DNA from: Miscanthus floridulus
Taxonomy: Eukaryota; Streptophyta; Magnoliopsida; Poales; Poaceae
Direction of reading: 5' to 3'
Length of the DNA stretch: 64,000 nt
Assembly (NCBI RefSeq): GCF_019320115.1
Contig: NC_089598.1
Span: forward strand, 81,550,059 to 81,614,058
Shown: positions 11,766 through 24,303 of the stretch, piece by piece
How the letters are laid out: the number at the start of each line of letters is the position of its first letter
How positions within the stretch are numbered: position 1 is the stretch's first letter
Position numbers and translations under genes: made by a program
Notes under the pieces: generated by a model
Seen by the model: the letters and a program-made list of their open reading frames with translations, nothing else
Databases searched by the model: none
Told to the model about the DNA's origin: nothing

Positions 11766-14700
11766 GTCAATTACAAAGCCGGAGGAAGGCATTGGGTTCT
11801 TGATAGTGGGTGCACTCAACACATGACTGGTGATGCAAGAATGTTCAACTCAATCAACACCAATGGCAATGATGGTTATGATAGTATCACATTTGGTGAA
11901 AATGGCAAAGGCAAGGTCAAAGGGCTTGGTAAGATTGCAATATCCAATGACATGAGCATATCCAATGTGTTGCTAATAGAGAGCTTGAACTTCAATTTGC
12001 TATCCGTGGCATAATTGTGTGATCTTGGATTCAAATGCATATTTGGGGTAGATGATGTAGAGATCATAAGTGTAGATGGCTCTAATTTGATCTTCAAAGG
12101 TTTTAGATATGAGAATCTATACTTGGTTGATTTCAATGCTAGTGAAGCTAAATTATCGACATGCTTGTTCACTAAGTCTAGCATGGGTTGGTTATGGCAT
12201 AGAAGGCTTGGTCATGTTGGAATGAAACAATTGAATAGATTGGTTAATCATGACTTGGTTAGAGGCTTGAAAGATGTTGTGTTTGAAAAGGATAAGTTTT
12301 GTAGCTCTTGTCAAGCCAGCAAACAAGTTGAAAACACCCATCCTAAGAAAAGCATGATGAGCACTAGTAAAGCATTTGAGTTATTGCACATGGACTTGTT
12401 TGGGCCAACATAATACACTAGTATCGGTGGAAACAAATATGGATTTGTGATAGTGGATGACTACACTAGATACACATGAGTATTCTTTCTAGTGGACAAA
12501 AGTGATGTATTTGCAACATTCAAATCATTTGTCAAAGGCATTCACAATGAGTTTGAAACAACCATCAAGAGAGTTAGAAGTGACAATGGTAGTGAGTTCA
12601 AAAACACTAGAATTGATGAGTTATGTGATGAATTTGGAATTAGACATCAATTCTCGGCCAAATACACTCCACAATTAAATGGCCTTGTTGAGGGGAAGAA
12701 TAGAACACTCATTGATATGGCAAGGTCTATGCTTAGTGAGTACAATGTGAGTCAATCTTTTTGGGCCAAAGCTATCAACACGGCTTGCTATTGTAGCAAC
12801 CGCCTCTTTTGTCACCGATTGAAAGAGAAGACACCATATGAGCTCTTAAATGGTAGAAAGCCCAACATTGCATATTTTTGGGTCTTTGGTTGCAAATGCT
12901 ATATCTTGAAGAAAGGCACTAGATTGAGCAAGTTTGACAAGAAATGTGATGAAGGATTCCTACTTGGCTATTCCTCCACAAGCAAAGCATATAGAGTTTG
13001 GAATTTGGATAATGGTACTCTTGAGGAAGTTCATGATGTTGAATTTGATGAAACCAAGGGTTCACAAGAAGAGAATGAGAACTTGGAAGATGTTAGAGGC
13101 ATTCAACTTTCAAATGCCATGAAGAACATGGATGTTGGTGAATTGAGGCCTAGGCAAGTAAATGATGATGAAGATGACCAAGTGCAAGTGCTCTCTAACT
13201 CAAATGTGCAAGATGATACAAATCAAGTTAGTGCAAGTGGCTCTCATGAAAATGAACAAGATCAAGTGGCTAGTACATCATCTCAACCCAATGATCAAGC
13301 AAGTGCAAGCAATCAAGTTCCAATCCTCCAACCAACTAATGTTGCAAGAGATCATCCATTGGACACTATAATTGGTGATATTTCAAGAGGTGTACAAACA
13401 AGATCAAGATTGGTATCATTTTGTGAACAGTTCTCATTTGTGGCATCCATTGAACCAAAGAAGATATATGAAGCATTGAAGGATATTGATTGGGTGAATG
13501 CTATGCATGAAGAATTGAATAACTTCACAAGAAATCAAGTATGGGAATTAGTAGAGAGACCAAAGGGACACAATGTGATTGGAACCAAATGGGTCTTTAG
13601 AAACAAGCAAGATCAAGATGGGATAGTAGTAAGGAACAAAGCAAGATTGATAGCACAAGGCTATACACAAGTTGAAGGTCTTGACTTTGGAGAAACATAT
13701 GCCCCGGTTGCTAGATTGGAAGCAATAAGAATCTTGCTAGCCTATGCTTGTGCCCACAACATCAAGCTCTATCAAATGGATGTTAAGAGTGCATTTCTCA
13801 ATGGCTACATCAATGAAGAAGTATATGTTGAGCAACCTCTCGGTTTTGAAGATGATAAGAAGCCCAATCATGTGTACAAGTTGAAGAAGGCATTGTATGG
13901 CTTGAAGCAAGCACCTAGAGCATGGTATGAGAGATTGAGGGATTTCCTATTCTCTAAAGGGTTCACAATGGGCAAGGTTGACACCACTCTTTTCATCAAG
14001 AAGATTGGAAAAGATCTATTTGTATTGCAAATCTATATAGATGACATCATATTTGGATCAACAAATCAAGAATTTTGTGATGAGTTTGGAAACATGATGG
14101 CTAATGAGTTTGAAATGTCCATGATTGGAGAATTGAGTTACTTCCTTGGTCTTCAAATCAAGCAATTAAAGAATGGTACATTTGTGAGTCAAGGCAAGTA
14201 CATCAAGGACATGATCAAGAAGTTTGGCATGATTGATAGCAAAGTCATTAGCACACCAATGGGAACCAATGGCAACTTGGATAGTGATGCAAGTGGAAAT
14301 ATGGTGGATCAAAAGTTGTATCGGTCTATGATTGGAAGCCTACTCTATGTGACCGCTTCAAGGCCAAATGTCATGTTTAGTGTATGCATGTGTGCAAGAT
14401 TTCAAGCCTCACCAAGAGAAAGTCATTTGAAGGCCACAAAGAGGATATTGAGGTACTTGAAGCATACACCAAATGTTGGTTTGTGGTATCCCAAAGAAGC
14501 AAAGTTTGAGCTAGTTAGTTACTCCGACTCGGACTATGCGGGATACAAGGTTGAAAGGAAGAGCACCTCGGGCACATGTCAATTGTTGGAAAGATAACTT
14601 GTTTCATGGTCATCAAAGAAGCAAAATAGTGTTGCATTATCAACCGCCGAAGCCGAATGCATATCCGCCGGTAGTTGTTGTGCACAAATACTTTGGATGA

Positions 14701-14987
14701 AGGCCACTTTGTGTGACTTTGGAATCAAGTTCAAGAAAGTGCCATTGCTATGTGACAATGAGAGTGCAATCAAGTTGACAAACAATCCGGTTCAACATGC
14801 AAGAACAAAGCACATTGATGTTCGCCACCATTTCATAAGAGATCACCAATAAAAAGGGGACATTTGCATTGAGAGTGTAGGCACCGAAGATCAACTTGCA
14901 GACATATTCACTAAGCCATTGGATGAGAAAAGGTTTTACAAGCTAAGGTATGAGTTGAACATATTGGATTTCTCAAATATGTGTTGA
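11766..14987 (+). pseudogene. pol: pol of Y (inactivated by stops only)
   Basis: Copia Pol in the +1 frame relative to gag, opening just after a TAG at 11763. Domains in order: aspartic protease (DSGCTQHMTGD), pre-integrase zinc region (LWHRRLGHVG; CSSC), integrase core with its Glu kept (GLVEGKNR, near 12680), RT ([19 protein letters not shown] near 14040) and RNase H ([14 protein letters not shown]). I see no frameshift. Stops: TAA at 12012, 12411 and 14850 (X has CAA at each), TGA at 12477 (X has TGG) and TAA at 14595 (X has TCA). The longest uninterrupted part, 12492-14594, spans most of integrase, the RT and part of RNase H. Confidence 0.9.
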
Positions 14988-16138
14988 TGCACCCCCACTA
15001 ATATGACATGCCTCTCCTTTGAGCAATCCAAGGTAAAAGTTGATTGGCATGGCATACATCCTTGCTAAGGACATGTTTAGTGCATCTAGTCATATTTTCA
15101 ATCTTATTAGGACCTTTCAAGTGGTTCTGTTTTATTAGGCTCATTCGTGAAAATCAAATGATTTTGATGTCTATATGGTATCACTATTGCTTCGATGCTT
15201 GACTTGATCTAGTGATGGCATATGACATGTTTATGGGCTTGTAAACCTAGTGTTTGATCTAGAAAATGAGCTCTAAAGTGTTTAACTCAACATGGTACAA
15301 GATAACCCTTATTTGGAGGTGTGAAGAAGCTCGTCCTTGGATCAAACCGAGTTAAATATCTTTAGCAAATGATCTAGATTGGACCAAATTTGAGAAAATG
15401 ATCCTCACCCCATTGATTGACATTGATAATCTCGACCCTACAAGTAATACTATCTATATTTAGAACCTTTGTGGTCATTGATGACAAAGGGGGAGAGAAA
15501 CAAAGATAGTAGTAGAAATAGTAAACAAGGGGGAGAAATATCATAAATGGAGAGAAACATAAAGATATACTTGATATATGACATAGGGGGAGAAAAGTGA
15601 AAAAGGAAAGGGATCAATTAAAATTTTGAGCACACAAGTAGGGGGAGCAAGCTCATGAACTTGTATGGTGCATTTCATATGTTTGCTTGCATGGCACAAG
15701 TTTTAAAATTCAATATCCATGCTTGTGTGGTGTATGCTAGTTGTCAGTTTGAATGATGAAATGAAAACTAGCATGCATAGGATATCTAGTGATTTCACTT
15801 CCAAATATTTCTAAAGTGGTATTAAGCTAACCATGGTGCTAAGGATGGTATATTGGTGCACTCCGATTGGTATCACACTTCAAAGGTCCATCTTTTATAC
15901 CTTAGCATCGTGTGGTAGACATTGACTCCTACATTTCCTATCTAAGCATATGTGCAAGCTACAATCCAAACTCTTAGCACATATGTAGGGGGAGCAATTG
16001 CTACCATTTGGGGTTCATGAAACTTGTCCATATCCTTTTACACATGGTAAATATGCTTGGACAAGCAACATGGATTCAATTGAATTTCAATTCATATCTT
16101 TGTGAAAGGGTTGTCATAATTACCAAAAAGGGGGAGAT
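14988..16138 (+). promoter_or_regulatory. 3' noncoding region of Y with multiple polypurine tracts
   Basis: No gene. GGGGGAG-type tracts recur near 15490, 15530, 15585, 15643, 15990 and finally 16125-16138 (AAAAAGGGGGAGAT), the last touching the 3' LTR. Multiple polypurine tracts upstream of the 3' LTR are described for Sireviruses; the last one normally primes plus-strand synthesis. Confidence 0.8.
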
Positions 16139-18087
16139 TGAAAGCTCTAGTTTGGTTTTGGTGAATTGATGAAACCCTAAGTGCTAACCTAGTTTATCAA
16201 GTGATCATGATATAGGTAGCACATTCCAAGTGGTGAAGCAAATGAATATCATAACATGATGACGATACCATGATGATGATCAAGTGCTTGGACTTGGAAA
16301 GAAGAAAGAGAAAAACAAAAAGCTCAAGGAAAAGGTACAAACCATAGGAGCTATTTTGTTTTGGTGATCAAGACACTTATAGAGTGTGATCACATTTAGG
16401 TTTGATAGCCATACTATTAAGAGGGGTGAAAGTCGTAACGGAATGCAGTTATCAAAGTGCCACTAGATGATCTAACTCATTGCATATGCATTTAGGATCT
16501 AGTGGAGTGCTAACACCCTTGAAAATGTTTGTGAAAATATGCTAACACATGTGCACAAGGTGATACACTTGGTGGTTGGCACATTTGAGCAAGGGTGAAG
16601 AAGATAGAATCGAAGAGGAGTTAGTCGCGCTGGTTACAGAGTAACTAGACGCGTCCGGTATGGTGACCGAACACGTCCGGTATTCTAGCGACAGACTCAG
16701 CGACCGGACGCGTCCGGTGTGAATAAGAAAAGACAGTATACGGTAGAGCAGCCGATCGGACGCTGGCAGCGTCTGGTCCGGTATCACCGGATGCGTCCGG
16801 TCGGGCAAGGATGTTTACTATACTTCACCGGACGCTGAGGCTCAGCGTCCGGTCGTTTTCTAGTAGACATGTCTGGTCGGCCTAGTGGCTTACTGGACTC
16901 GACCGGACTTGGTGGCTCAGCGTCCGATCGTTCATAGTTCTGCGTTCAGTGTGAGCGTCTGGTCGTCGGTAGATTGAGTAGCAACGGCTATGTTGGTTTG
17001 AACTAGACACGTGGCAGTCTGGGGGCTATCGAACACGTCCGGTATGTCGACCGAATGTGTCCGGTATTCACGACCAGAGCGTCCGGTGCTGCGTCCGGTC
17101 AGTTGGACTGCAGCGTCCGGTCAGCCCACGTTATGCCTAGTGAAGGGGTATAACGACTCTATTTTGTGGGGGCTTCTATTTAAGCCCCATGGCCGGTTGA
17201 AGCTCACACCTTTGGCCATTTTCATTGACATAGCAACCTTATGAGCTTAGCCAAAGCCCTCCCACTTATTTCCATCATTGATTCATTATCTTTGTGAGAT
17301 TAGGAGAGAATCCAAGTGCATTGCTTGAGTGTTTGCATCTAGAGGCACTTGGTGTTCGTGTTTCACTGCGGATTTTGCTTGTTACTCTTGGTGGTTGCCG
17401 CCACCTAGATGGCTTGGAGCAGCGAGAATCATTGAGCGGAGGGTGGTGATTGTCTCTGGCTCCGATCGTGGTGATTGTGAGGGGTTCTTGACCTTTCCCC
17501 GGCGGAGCGCCAAAAGGTACTCTAGTGGATTGCTTGTGGCTTGTGTGATCCTCATCTTGTGTTGGTTGTGCGGCACCCTATTGAGGGTTTGGCGTGTGAA
17601 GCCAATTAGCGCGTGAACCTCCAAGTGAGTGAATCGCCACAACGAGGACTAGCTTGTTGGCAAGCAAGTGAACCTCGGTAAAAATCATTGTGTTCATCAT
17701 TGATTCTGAGGTGATTGGTCTTTATTGTTATTCATCCTTGTGATTGATTGGTTCTTTCATCTACATGACGGTATAACCCTCTTGATCACTCTCTTTACTT
17801 TACCGCAAACTAGTTGACAAGCTCTTTAGTGTAGCTAGTTGTGAGAGCTTGCTTGGTTGGTTGGTGTGGCTTTTTAGTTAGCCTTTGAGAGAACACTAAC
17901 ATAGGGTAGTGCCATAGCTCTTGTGTGAATCGACACTATCTAAACTAGAATTGTGGTAGGTGGCTTGCATTTTGAGTAGGCTAGCGCAACACTTGCTTCA
18001 CCTCATAATTGTCTAACTATTTTGTTAAGTGTTGTTGTAGAAATTTTATTAGGCTATTCACCCATCTCTAGCCATTAGGACCTTTCA
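16139..18087 (+). repeat. 3' LTR of Y (LTR-C)
   Basis: 1949 bp, same subtype as LTR-B. It lacks about 25 bp of the palindrome region present in LTR-B near 8225-8250 and has scattered substitutions, so Y is not a very recent insertion. A palindrome pair lies near 16644/16666, again 22 bp apart. Confidence 0.9.
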
Positions 18088-18933
18088 ATGGTACAAGATA
18101 ACCCGTATTTGGAGGTGTGAAGAAGCTTGTCCTTGGATCAAACCGAGTTAAATATCTTTGGCAAGTGATCTAGATTGGACCAAATTTGGGAAAATGATCC
18201 TCACCCCATTGATTGACATTGATAATTCTAACCTATCTATAATTTAAGCCTTTGTGGTCATTGATGACAAAGGGGGAGAAAAACAAAGATATAAGTGATA
18301 GGGGGAGAAATAGTGAAAATTGACATAGGAGGAGAGATATGACAAAGAAAGGGATCAATGAGCACACAAGTAGGGGGAGCAAGCTCACGAACTTGTATGG
18401 TGCATTTGAATGTGCATCTCATATATTTGCTTGCATGGCACAAGTCTTAAATTTCAATATCCATGCTTGTGTAGTGTATGCTAGTTGTAGGTTTGAACGA
18501 TGAAGTGAAAAACTAGCATGCATAGGTTAAGTAACTAGACTCATGCTCATATTATGAAAACTAGACCCTTACTTCTAAATGTTGATCTCATGGGGTATTC
18601 TAGTTTTTATGTATGTCTAGTTACTAATGGTGCTAAGGATGGTATATTGGTGCACTCCGATTGATATCACGCTTCAAAGGTCCATCTCTTATACCTTAGC
18701 ATCATTTGGTAGACATTGACTCCTACATTTCCTGTCTAAACATATGTGCATGCTACTATCCATACTCTTAGCACATATGTAGGGGGAGCAATTGCTACCA
18801 TATGGGATTCATGAAACTTGTCCATATCCTTTTACACATGGTAAATATGCATGGACAAGCAACATGAATTCAAATGAATTTCAATTCACATCTTTGTGAA
18901 AGGGTTGTCATCAATTACCAAAAAGAAGGAGAC
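18088..18933 (+). repeat. 3' noncoding segment of X, copy 1
   Basis: It starts with the ATGGT duplication and continues the X noncoding region interrupted at 7655. GGGGGAG tracts lie near 18275, 18300, 18373 and 18779. The final tract is degenerate (AAAAAGAAGGAGAC). No gene. Confidence 0.85.
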
Positions 18934-20091
18934 TAAAAGCTCTAGTTCGGTTTTGGTGAATTGATGAAACCCTAAGTGCTAACCTAGTTTATCAAAGTGA
19001 TTATGTTATAGGTAGCACTACTCAAAGTGATGAAACAATGGTGAAGATCATGATGATGGTGATGGCATGGTGATGATCAAATGCTTGGACATGGAAAAGA
19101 AGAAAGAGAAAAACAAAAAGCTCAAGGCAAAGGTGAAACTTGATAGGAGCTTTTTCATTTTGGTGATCGAGACACTTAGTATTTAAGCCCCATGACTTGC
19201 TCAAGCTCACTCTCTTGGCCATTTACATTGACATAGCAACCTTGTGAGCTTAGCCAAAGCCCTCCCACTCATCTCCATCATTGATTCATCATCTTTGTGA
19301 GATTGGGAGTGAATCCAAGTGCATTGCTTGAGTGTTTGCATCTAGAGGCACTTGGTGTTCGTGTTTCGCTGTGGATTTGGCTTTTTACTCTTGGTTGTTG
19401 CCGCCACCTAGACGGCTTGGAGCAGCGAGGATCGTTGAGCGGAGGGTGGTGATTGTCTCTGGCTCTGATCATGGTGATTGTGAGGGGTTCTTGACCTTTC
19501 CCCGGTGGAGCGCCAAAAGGTACTCTAGTAGATTGCTCGTGGCTTGTGTGATCCTCATCTTGTGTTGGTTGTGTGGCACCCTATTGAGGGTTTGGCGTGT
19601 GAAGCCAATTAGCGCGTGAACCTCCAAGTGAGTGAATCGCCACAACGAGGACTAGCTTGTCGGCAAGCAAGTGAACCTTGGTAAAAATCATTGTGTTCAT
19701 CATTGATTCTGAGGTAATTAGTCTTCATTGTTATTCATCCTTGTGATTGATTGGTTCTTTCATCTACACGGCGGTATAACCCTCTTGATCACTCTCTTTA
19801 CTTTACCGCAAACTAGTTGACAAGCTCTTTAGTGTAGCTAGTTGTGAGAGCTTGCTTGGTTGGTTGGTGTGGCTCTTTAGTTAGCCTTTGAGAGCACACT
19901 AACATAGGGTAGTGTCATAGCTCTTGTGTGAATCGACACTATCTAAACTAGAATTGTGGTAGGTGGCTTGCATTTTGAGTAGGCTAGCGCAACACTTGCT
20001 TCGCCTCATAATTGTCTAACTATTTTGTTAAGTGTTGTTGTAGAAATTTTATTAGGCTATTCACCCCCCCTCTAGCCATTAGGACCTTTCA
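18934..20091 (+). repeat. LTR-D, shortened chimeric LTR
   Basis: It starts TAAAAGCTC (the usual TG is TA). The left part is X-type (CTACTCAAAGTGATGAAAC), then about 820 bp are missing between GAGACACTTAG and TATTTAAG. The right part from about 19440 is Y-type (GGAGGGTGGTGATTG; CTACACGGCGG). It ends CCTTTCA followed by ATGGT. Confidence 0.85.
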
Positions 20092-20937
20092 ATGGTACAA
20101 GATAACCCGTATTTGGAGGTGTGAAGAAGCTTGTCCTTGGATCAAACCGAGTTAAATATCTTTGGCAAGTGATCTAGATTGGACCAAATTTGGGAAAATG
20201 ATCCTCACCCCATTGATTGACATTGATAATTCTAACCTATCTATAATTTAAGCCTTTGTGGTCATTGATGACAAAGGGGGAGAAAAACAAAGATATAAGT
20301 GATAGGGGGAGAAATAGTGAAAATTGACATAGGAGGAGAGATATGACAAAGAAAGGGATCAATGAGCACACAAGTAGGGGGAGCAAGCTCATGAACTTGT
20401 ATGGTGCATTTGAATGTGCATCTCATATATTTGCTTGCATGGCACAAGTCTTAAATTTCAATATCCATGCTTGTGTGGTGTATGCTAGTTGTAGGTTTGA
20501 ATGATGAAGTGAAAAACTAGCATGCATAGGTTAAGTAACTAGACTCATGCTCATATTATGAAAACTAGACCCTTACTTCTAAATGTTGATCTCACGGGGT
20601 ATTCTAGTTTTTATGTATGTCTAGTTACTAATGGTGCTAAGGATGGTATATTGGTGCACTTCAATTGATATCACGCTTCAAAGGTCCATCTCTTATACCT
20701 TAGCATCATTTGGTAGACATTGACTCCTACATTTCATGTCTAAACATATGTGCATGCTACTATCCATACTCTTAGCACATATGTAGGGGGAGCAATTGCT
20801 ACCATATGGGATTCATGAAACTTGTCCATATCCTTTTACACATGGTAAATATGCATGGACAAGCAACATGAATTCAAATGAATTTCAATTCACATCTTTG
20901 TGAAAGGGTTGTCATCAATTACCAAAAAGGAGGAGAC
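20092..20937 (+). repeat. 3' noncoding segment of X, copy 2
   Basis: Nearly identical to 18088-18933, starting with ATGGT and holding the same GGGGGAG tracts. It ends in a degenerate polypurine tract before LTR-E. No gene. Confidence 0.85.
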
Positions 20938-22096
20938 TAAAAGCTCTAGTTCGGTTTTGGTGAATTGATGAAACCCTAAGTGCTAACCTAGTTTATCAAA
21001 GTGATTATGTTATAGGTAGCACTACTCAAAGTGATGAAACAATGGTGAAGATCATGATGATGGTGATGGCATGGTGATGATCAAATGCTTGGACATGGAA
21101 AAGAAGAAAGAGAAAAACAAAAAGCTCAAGGCAAAGGTGAAACTTGATAGGAGCTTTTTCGTTTTGGTGATCAAGACACTTAGTATTTAAGCCCCATGAC
21201 CTGCTCAAGCTCACTCTCTTGGCCTTTTACATTGACATAGCAACCTTGTGAGCTTAGCCAAAGCTCTCCCACTCATCTCCATCATTGATTCATCATCTTT
21301 GTGAGATTGGGAGTGAATCCAAGTGCATTGCTTGAGTGTTTGCATCTAGAGGCACTTGGTGTTCGTGTTTCGCTGTGGGTTTGGCTTTTTACTCTTGGTT
21401 GTTGCCACCACCTAGACGGCTTAGAGCAGCGAGGATCGTCGAGCTAAGGTTGGTGATTGTCTCTGGCTCCGATCGTGATGATTGTGAGGGGTTCTTGACC
21501 TTTCCCTGGCTGAGAGCCAAAAGGTACTCTAATAAATTGCTCGTGGCTTGTTTGATCCTCATCTTGTGTTAGTTGTGCGGCACCCTATTGAGGGTTTGGC
21601 GTGTGATGCCAATTAGCACATGAACCTCCAAGTGAGTGAATCGCCACAACGAGGACTAGCTTGCCACCAAGCAAGTGAACCTCGGTAAAAAATCATTGTG
21701 TCATCATTTGATTCCGATGTGAATGATCTTCATTTATATTCATTCTTGTGATTGATTGGTTCATTCCTCGACTCGACCGTATAATCATCTTGTTCTATCT
21801 CTTTACATTAACGCAAATTAGTTGTCAAGCTCTTTGGTGTAGCTAGTCGTGAGAGCTTGTTAGTTTGGTTAGTGTGGCTCTTTAGTTAGCCTTTGAGAGC
21901 ACACTAACTTAGTGTAGTGACATAGCCATTGTATGGATAGAGACTATAGAAACTAGAATTATATTAGGTGGCTTGCATTTTTAGTAGGCTAGCACAACTC
22001 TCGCTTCGCCGCATATTTGTCTAACCGGTTTGCTAAGTGTTGTTGTAGAAATTTTTAATAGGCTATTCACCCCCCTCTAGCCATTAGGACCTTTCA
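20938..22096 (+). repeat. LTR-E, original 3' LTR of X with internal deletion
   Basis: 1159 bp, with the same left part and the same deletion junction as LTR-D. Its right part is X-type (CTCGACTCGACCG, as in LTR-A). It ends CTTTCA directly before the CCTTC duplication. Confidence 0.87.
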
Positions 22097-22101
22097 CCTT
22101 C
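22097..22101. repeat. Right target-site duplication of element X
   Basis: CCTTC, identical to 20-24, directly after LTR-E. Confidence 0.85.
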
Positions 22102-22526
22102 TCCCAACTACGCTTTCTCATCCCCTTCAAGAGTTGGAAAGGTACTATTGCTCCAAAGTGTTATTGTGTGTGATCGTTATATCTATCCATGAATTAGTTA
22201 TACCCTACAGAACCAAAGTAATAGAGAAGTATTTAGGAACCTTGAACTCACCCGTTGTCCTCTCAACTTAGCTAGACTGCTCATTTATTTTACCATGGAA
22301 TTCTCTTTTGTGTGTGTTATTCATAACTCTTATCATTATCATCACTTACTCTCACTTTAGTTTAGTTAGTATACTAGTTAGTAGATGCATGATGGTGAAC
22401 TATCGACTTCTTTAACCATTGTTTCCCTGTGGATAAATACGATACTCTAGAATACTCTCAGGTGAAAGCTACAATGGTATCCATACGCTTGCGGATTTAT
22501 ATGTGTGTGTTTAAAATATACCAATA
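22102..22526 (+). repeat. Partial LTR of an Athila/Tat-like gypsy element
   Basis: Noncoding sequence that resembles, from memory, the end of grass gypsy LTRs (…CGCTTGCGGATTTAT…). It is followed at 22533 by a primer-site-like block. Its left part would lie beyond the X insertion, outside the window. It is assigned only by the junction pattern, so the family is tentative. Confidence 0.5.
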
Positions 22527-22532
22527 AGCTTT

Positions 22533-22552
22533 CTAGCGTCGTTGCCGGGGAA
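22533..22552 (+). other. Primer-site-like block of the gypsy remnant
   Basis: CTAGCGTCGTTGCCGGGGAA resembles the TGGCGCCGTTGCCGGGGA site of Athila/Tat elements, with changes that fit C-to-T/G-to-A decay. Confidence 0.55.
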
Positions 22553-23965
22553 ACAATTGACGTAAATATTTTGATACTAGCTTGATGTCTGCTAATCTAA
22601 TTATGACTAGCTTTTGTGGGATTACCCTTGTTCTGTTGAATTGTGAAAAACACAGGACAACAGACGACGTTGTGACCTTTTGGCAAGTTTCCACAAGAAA
22701 AGAATAGAGAAACATTAAAGAACCCAGGGTGCCTGAACATTCATGATCCAGCAAACTAGAACCCTGCCATTTCACAGGTATTGCATATATATATTATTCT
22801 AACCATTTGTAGATTGGAGAAAAGGTCAACGTAACAAGAATTCAAATCACATCTCAAGTGATGGAAACAAATGCTGCCCTACTCATAAAATCCATCTCAA
22901 ATTGTGAGTCATGGTAAGTATGATCAAGAAAGGTGAGATAGTCTTGCTCATGGACTTTAAATTTGATGAGTAGTTATCTTTTAACTTCTTGCATTCCACT
23001 GCATGTTTACTTCAAATAATCCATGCATCCATCTCGTTTATTTTAAATTTTCTCATATCAAATCCACAGCATGTTTAGTTTCATTCATATATCTACCCCA
23101 CTTGCATCTTTAAAAAAAATCTCTCACCATGATTATGCTATTTCATCTTTAAATTGAATAAATCTCTATAGTGCTTTCATGTTACCTTTGCCTGCCATAG
23201 TGATTTTTGGTTTGGAAGTACTATGCATACTTCTAGAGGCATTTAAATTAAGCATGGTACTTAGGTTCAATAGCCTTCCTTAATCAAATTAGACATGGAG
23301 TCTAGTTTGGTTATTGAACTAAAAATTACTTGTGTAGACACTAGATATTTTATTGGACTAACCCCTGTAGAAAACTCTCAAATTCAATCTAGGTAAGCCA
23401 AGAGATAAATTCACATCAAAGATGAGTCAAGGCATGTGATGAACTCCAATAACTTTGCGCAAACAAGACCCAGCACATTCTTCATGGAAGGAAGAACTAT
23501 GAGTATCAAGGTTTATTCACTTATCTTTTGTTGCAAGTTATCTTTGCCTTGAACCATGCTAGAATGCAGCAAACACATAAAAATTGCTATAAGATATAAT
23601 AAATAAAATCTATGCTAAGGTCATTTTAAAAACCATCCTTTCATTAGCATAGAGGAAAATCACAAAAATTATGAACAACAACCTGTGTTTCAAATTTGTT
23701 ATATTCCCTTGGGTATGTGTCCAATAACATTTTGCAAGAAGAATAAAGATAAGCTATGCCTATTCATGGTTTGGTTTGAACTTGCATACCCAAGCCAAAC
23801 CACCACTTTAGTTTTGGAACAAAGAGAAAGAAGATGAGTGCCATAAAACGGATCTACAATAAAAGCACTCACTCATAGAAGTGGACGGACAAATCAATAG
23901 GCTACAAGCAATGTCAAAGACAACCTAGCATTGAGCTTTCCAACTGATGAGAAGCAGGGTGCAAC
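22553..23965 (+). other. Internal remnant of the gypsy element, no open gene
   Basis: About 1.4 kb of AT-rich sequence between the primer-like block and the CACTA terminus. I see no ORF with recognisable motifs. By position it is the leader or decayed gag region of the Athila/Tat-like element, but I cannot show this from protein motifs. Confidence 0.4.
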
Positions 23966-24045
23966 CACTAGTAGAGAACAAACCTTTGATCCAAGGGCCA
24001 AACCAGGCTCTAGTCCCAGGAAATATTATGCCCGGGACTAGAGAG

Positions 24046-24290
24046 ACCTTTAGTCCTGGTTGGTGGCTCCAACCGAGACTAAAGGTCCCTGCCAACGACT
24101 CCTGCACCAGGCCGTTGTGGCAGGGGACCTTTAGTCCCGGTTGGAGCCACCAACCGGGACTAAAGGTCGATCTTTACTCCCGGTTGGTGGCTCCAACCGG
24201 GAGTAAAGCTCTTGTCCTGGCTAGTGGCGTGGCCTGGGACTGGAAAGTGACCTTTAGTCCCGGTTGGATCCACCAACCGGTACTAAAGGT
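24046..24290. repeat. Subterminal hairpin array of the CACTA element
   Basis: Four inverted repeats in a row: 24046-24086, 24127-24167 (18-bp arms ACCTTTAGTCCCGGTTGG, 5-nt loop, perfect), 24172-24208 (arms CTTTACTCCCGGTTGG) and 24250-24290. Such subterminal repeats are the usual binding sites for the element-encoded DNA-binding protein in CACTA elements. That role is inferred here. Confidence 0.8.
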
Positions 24291-24296
24291 CCCCCC

Positions 24297-24303
24297 TATA
24301 AAT
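24297..24303 (+). promoter_or_regulatory. TATA box of the CACTA 5' promoter
   Basis: TATAAAT lies seven bases after the last hairpin and upstream of the GRF and TNP2 genes. It is the probable promoter for the left gene pair. Confidence 0.6.

Larger units (their letters stand above)
7656..18087 (+). mobile_element. Sirevirus-type element Y nested in X
   Basis: A 10,432-bp element with two LTRs (7656-9628 and 16139-18087), consensus primer site, gag, pol, a long 3' noncoding region with repeated GGGGGAG tracts, and a polypurine tract. It is closely related to X but a distinct subtype: its LTRs differ from LTR-A on both the left (CATTCCAAGTGG versus CTACTCCAAGTG) and the right. It has in-frame stops and no env-like ORF. 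Confidence 0.92.
25..22096 (+). mobile_element. Sirevirus-type Ty1/copia element X, carrying nested element Y
   Basis: This is the outer element of the first nest. Its parts are: 5' LTR (25-2005), primer site, gag, pol, a 3' noncoding region interrupted by element Y (7656-18087), and a duplicated 3' end (18088-22096). The order protease, integrase, RT, RNase H after gag is that of Ty1/copia. The LTR ends, primer site and repeated GGGGGAG tracts fit the Sirevirus genus. There is no env-like ORF. The coding region carries stops and frameshifts and cannot encode a working Gag-Pol. Confidence 0.9.
18088..22096 (+). repeat. 2004-bp tandem duplication at the 3' end of X
   Basis: Two head-to-tail units, each 846 bp of 3' noncoding sequence plus a shortened LTR of about 1158 bp. 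Units start at 18088 and 20092; LTR starts 18934 and 20938 are also exactly 2004 bp apart. The noncoding halves differ at only about eight sites that I can see. The right halves of the two LTRs are of different subtypes. Confidence 0.88.

Noticed and set aside
22533..22775. Minus-strand 80-codon ORF in the gypsy remnant
   Set aside because: It spans the primer-site-like block on the opposite strand and shows no recognisable domain.
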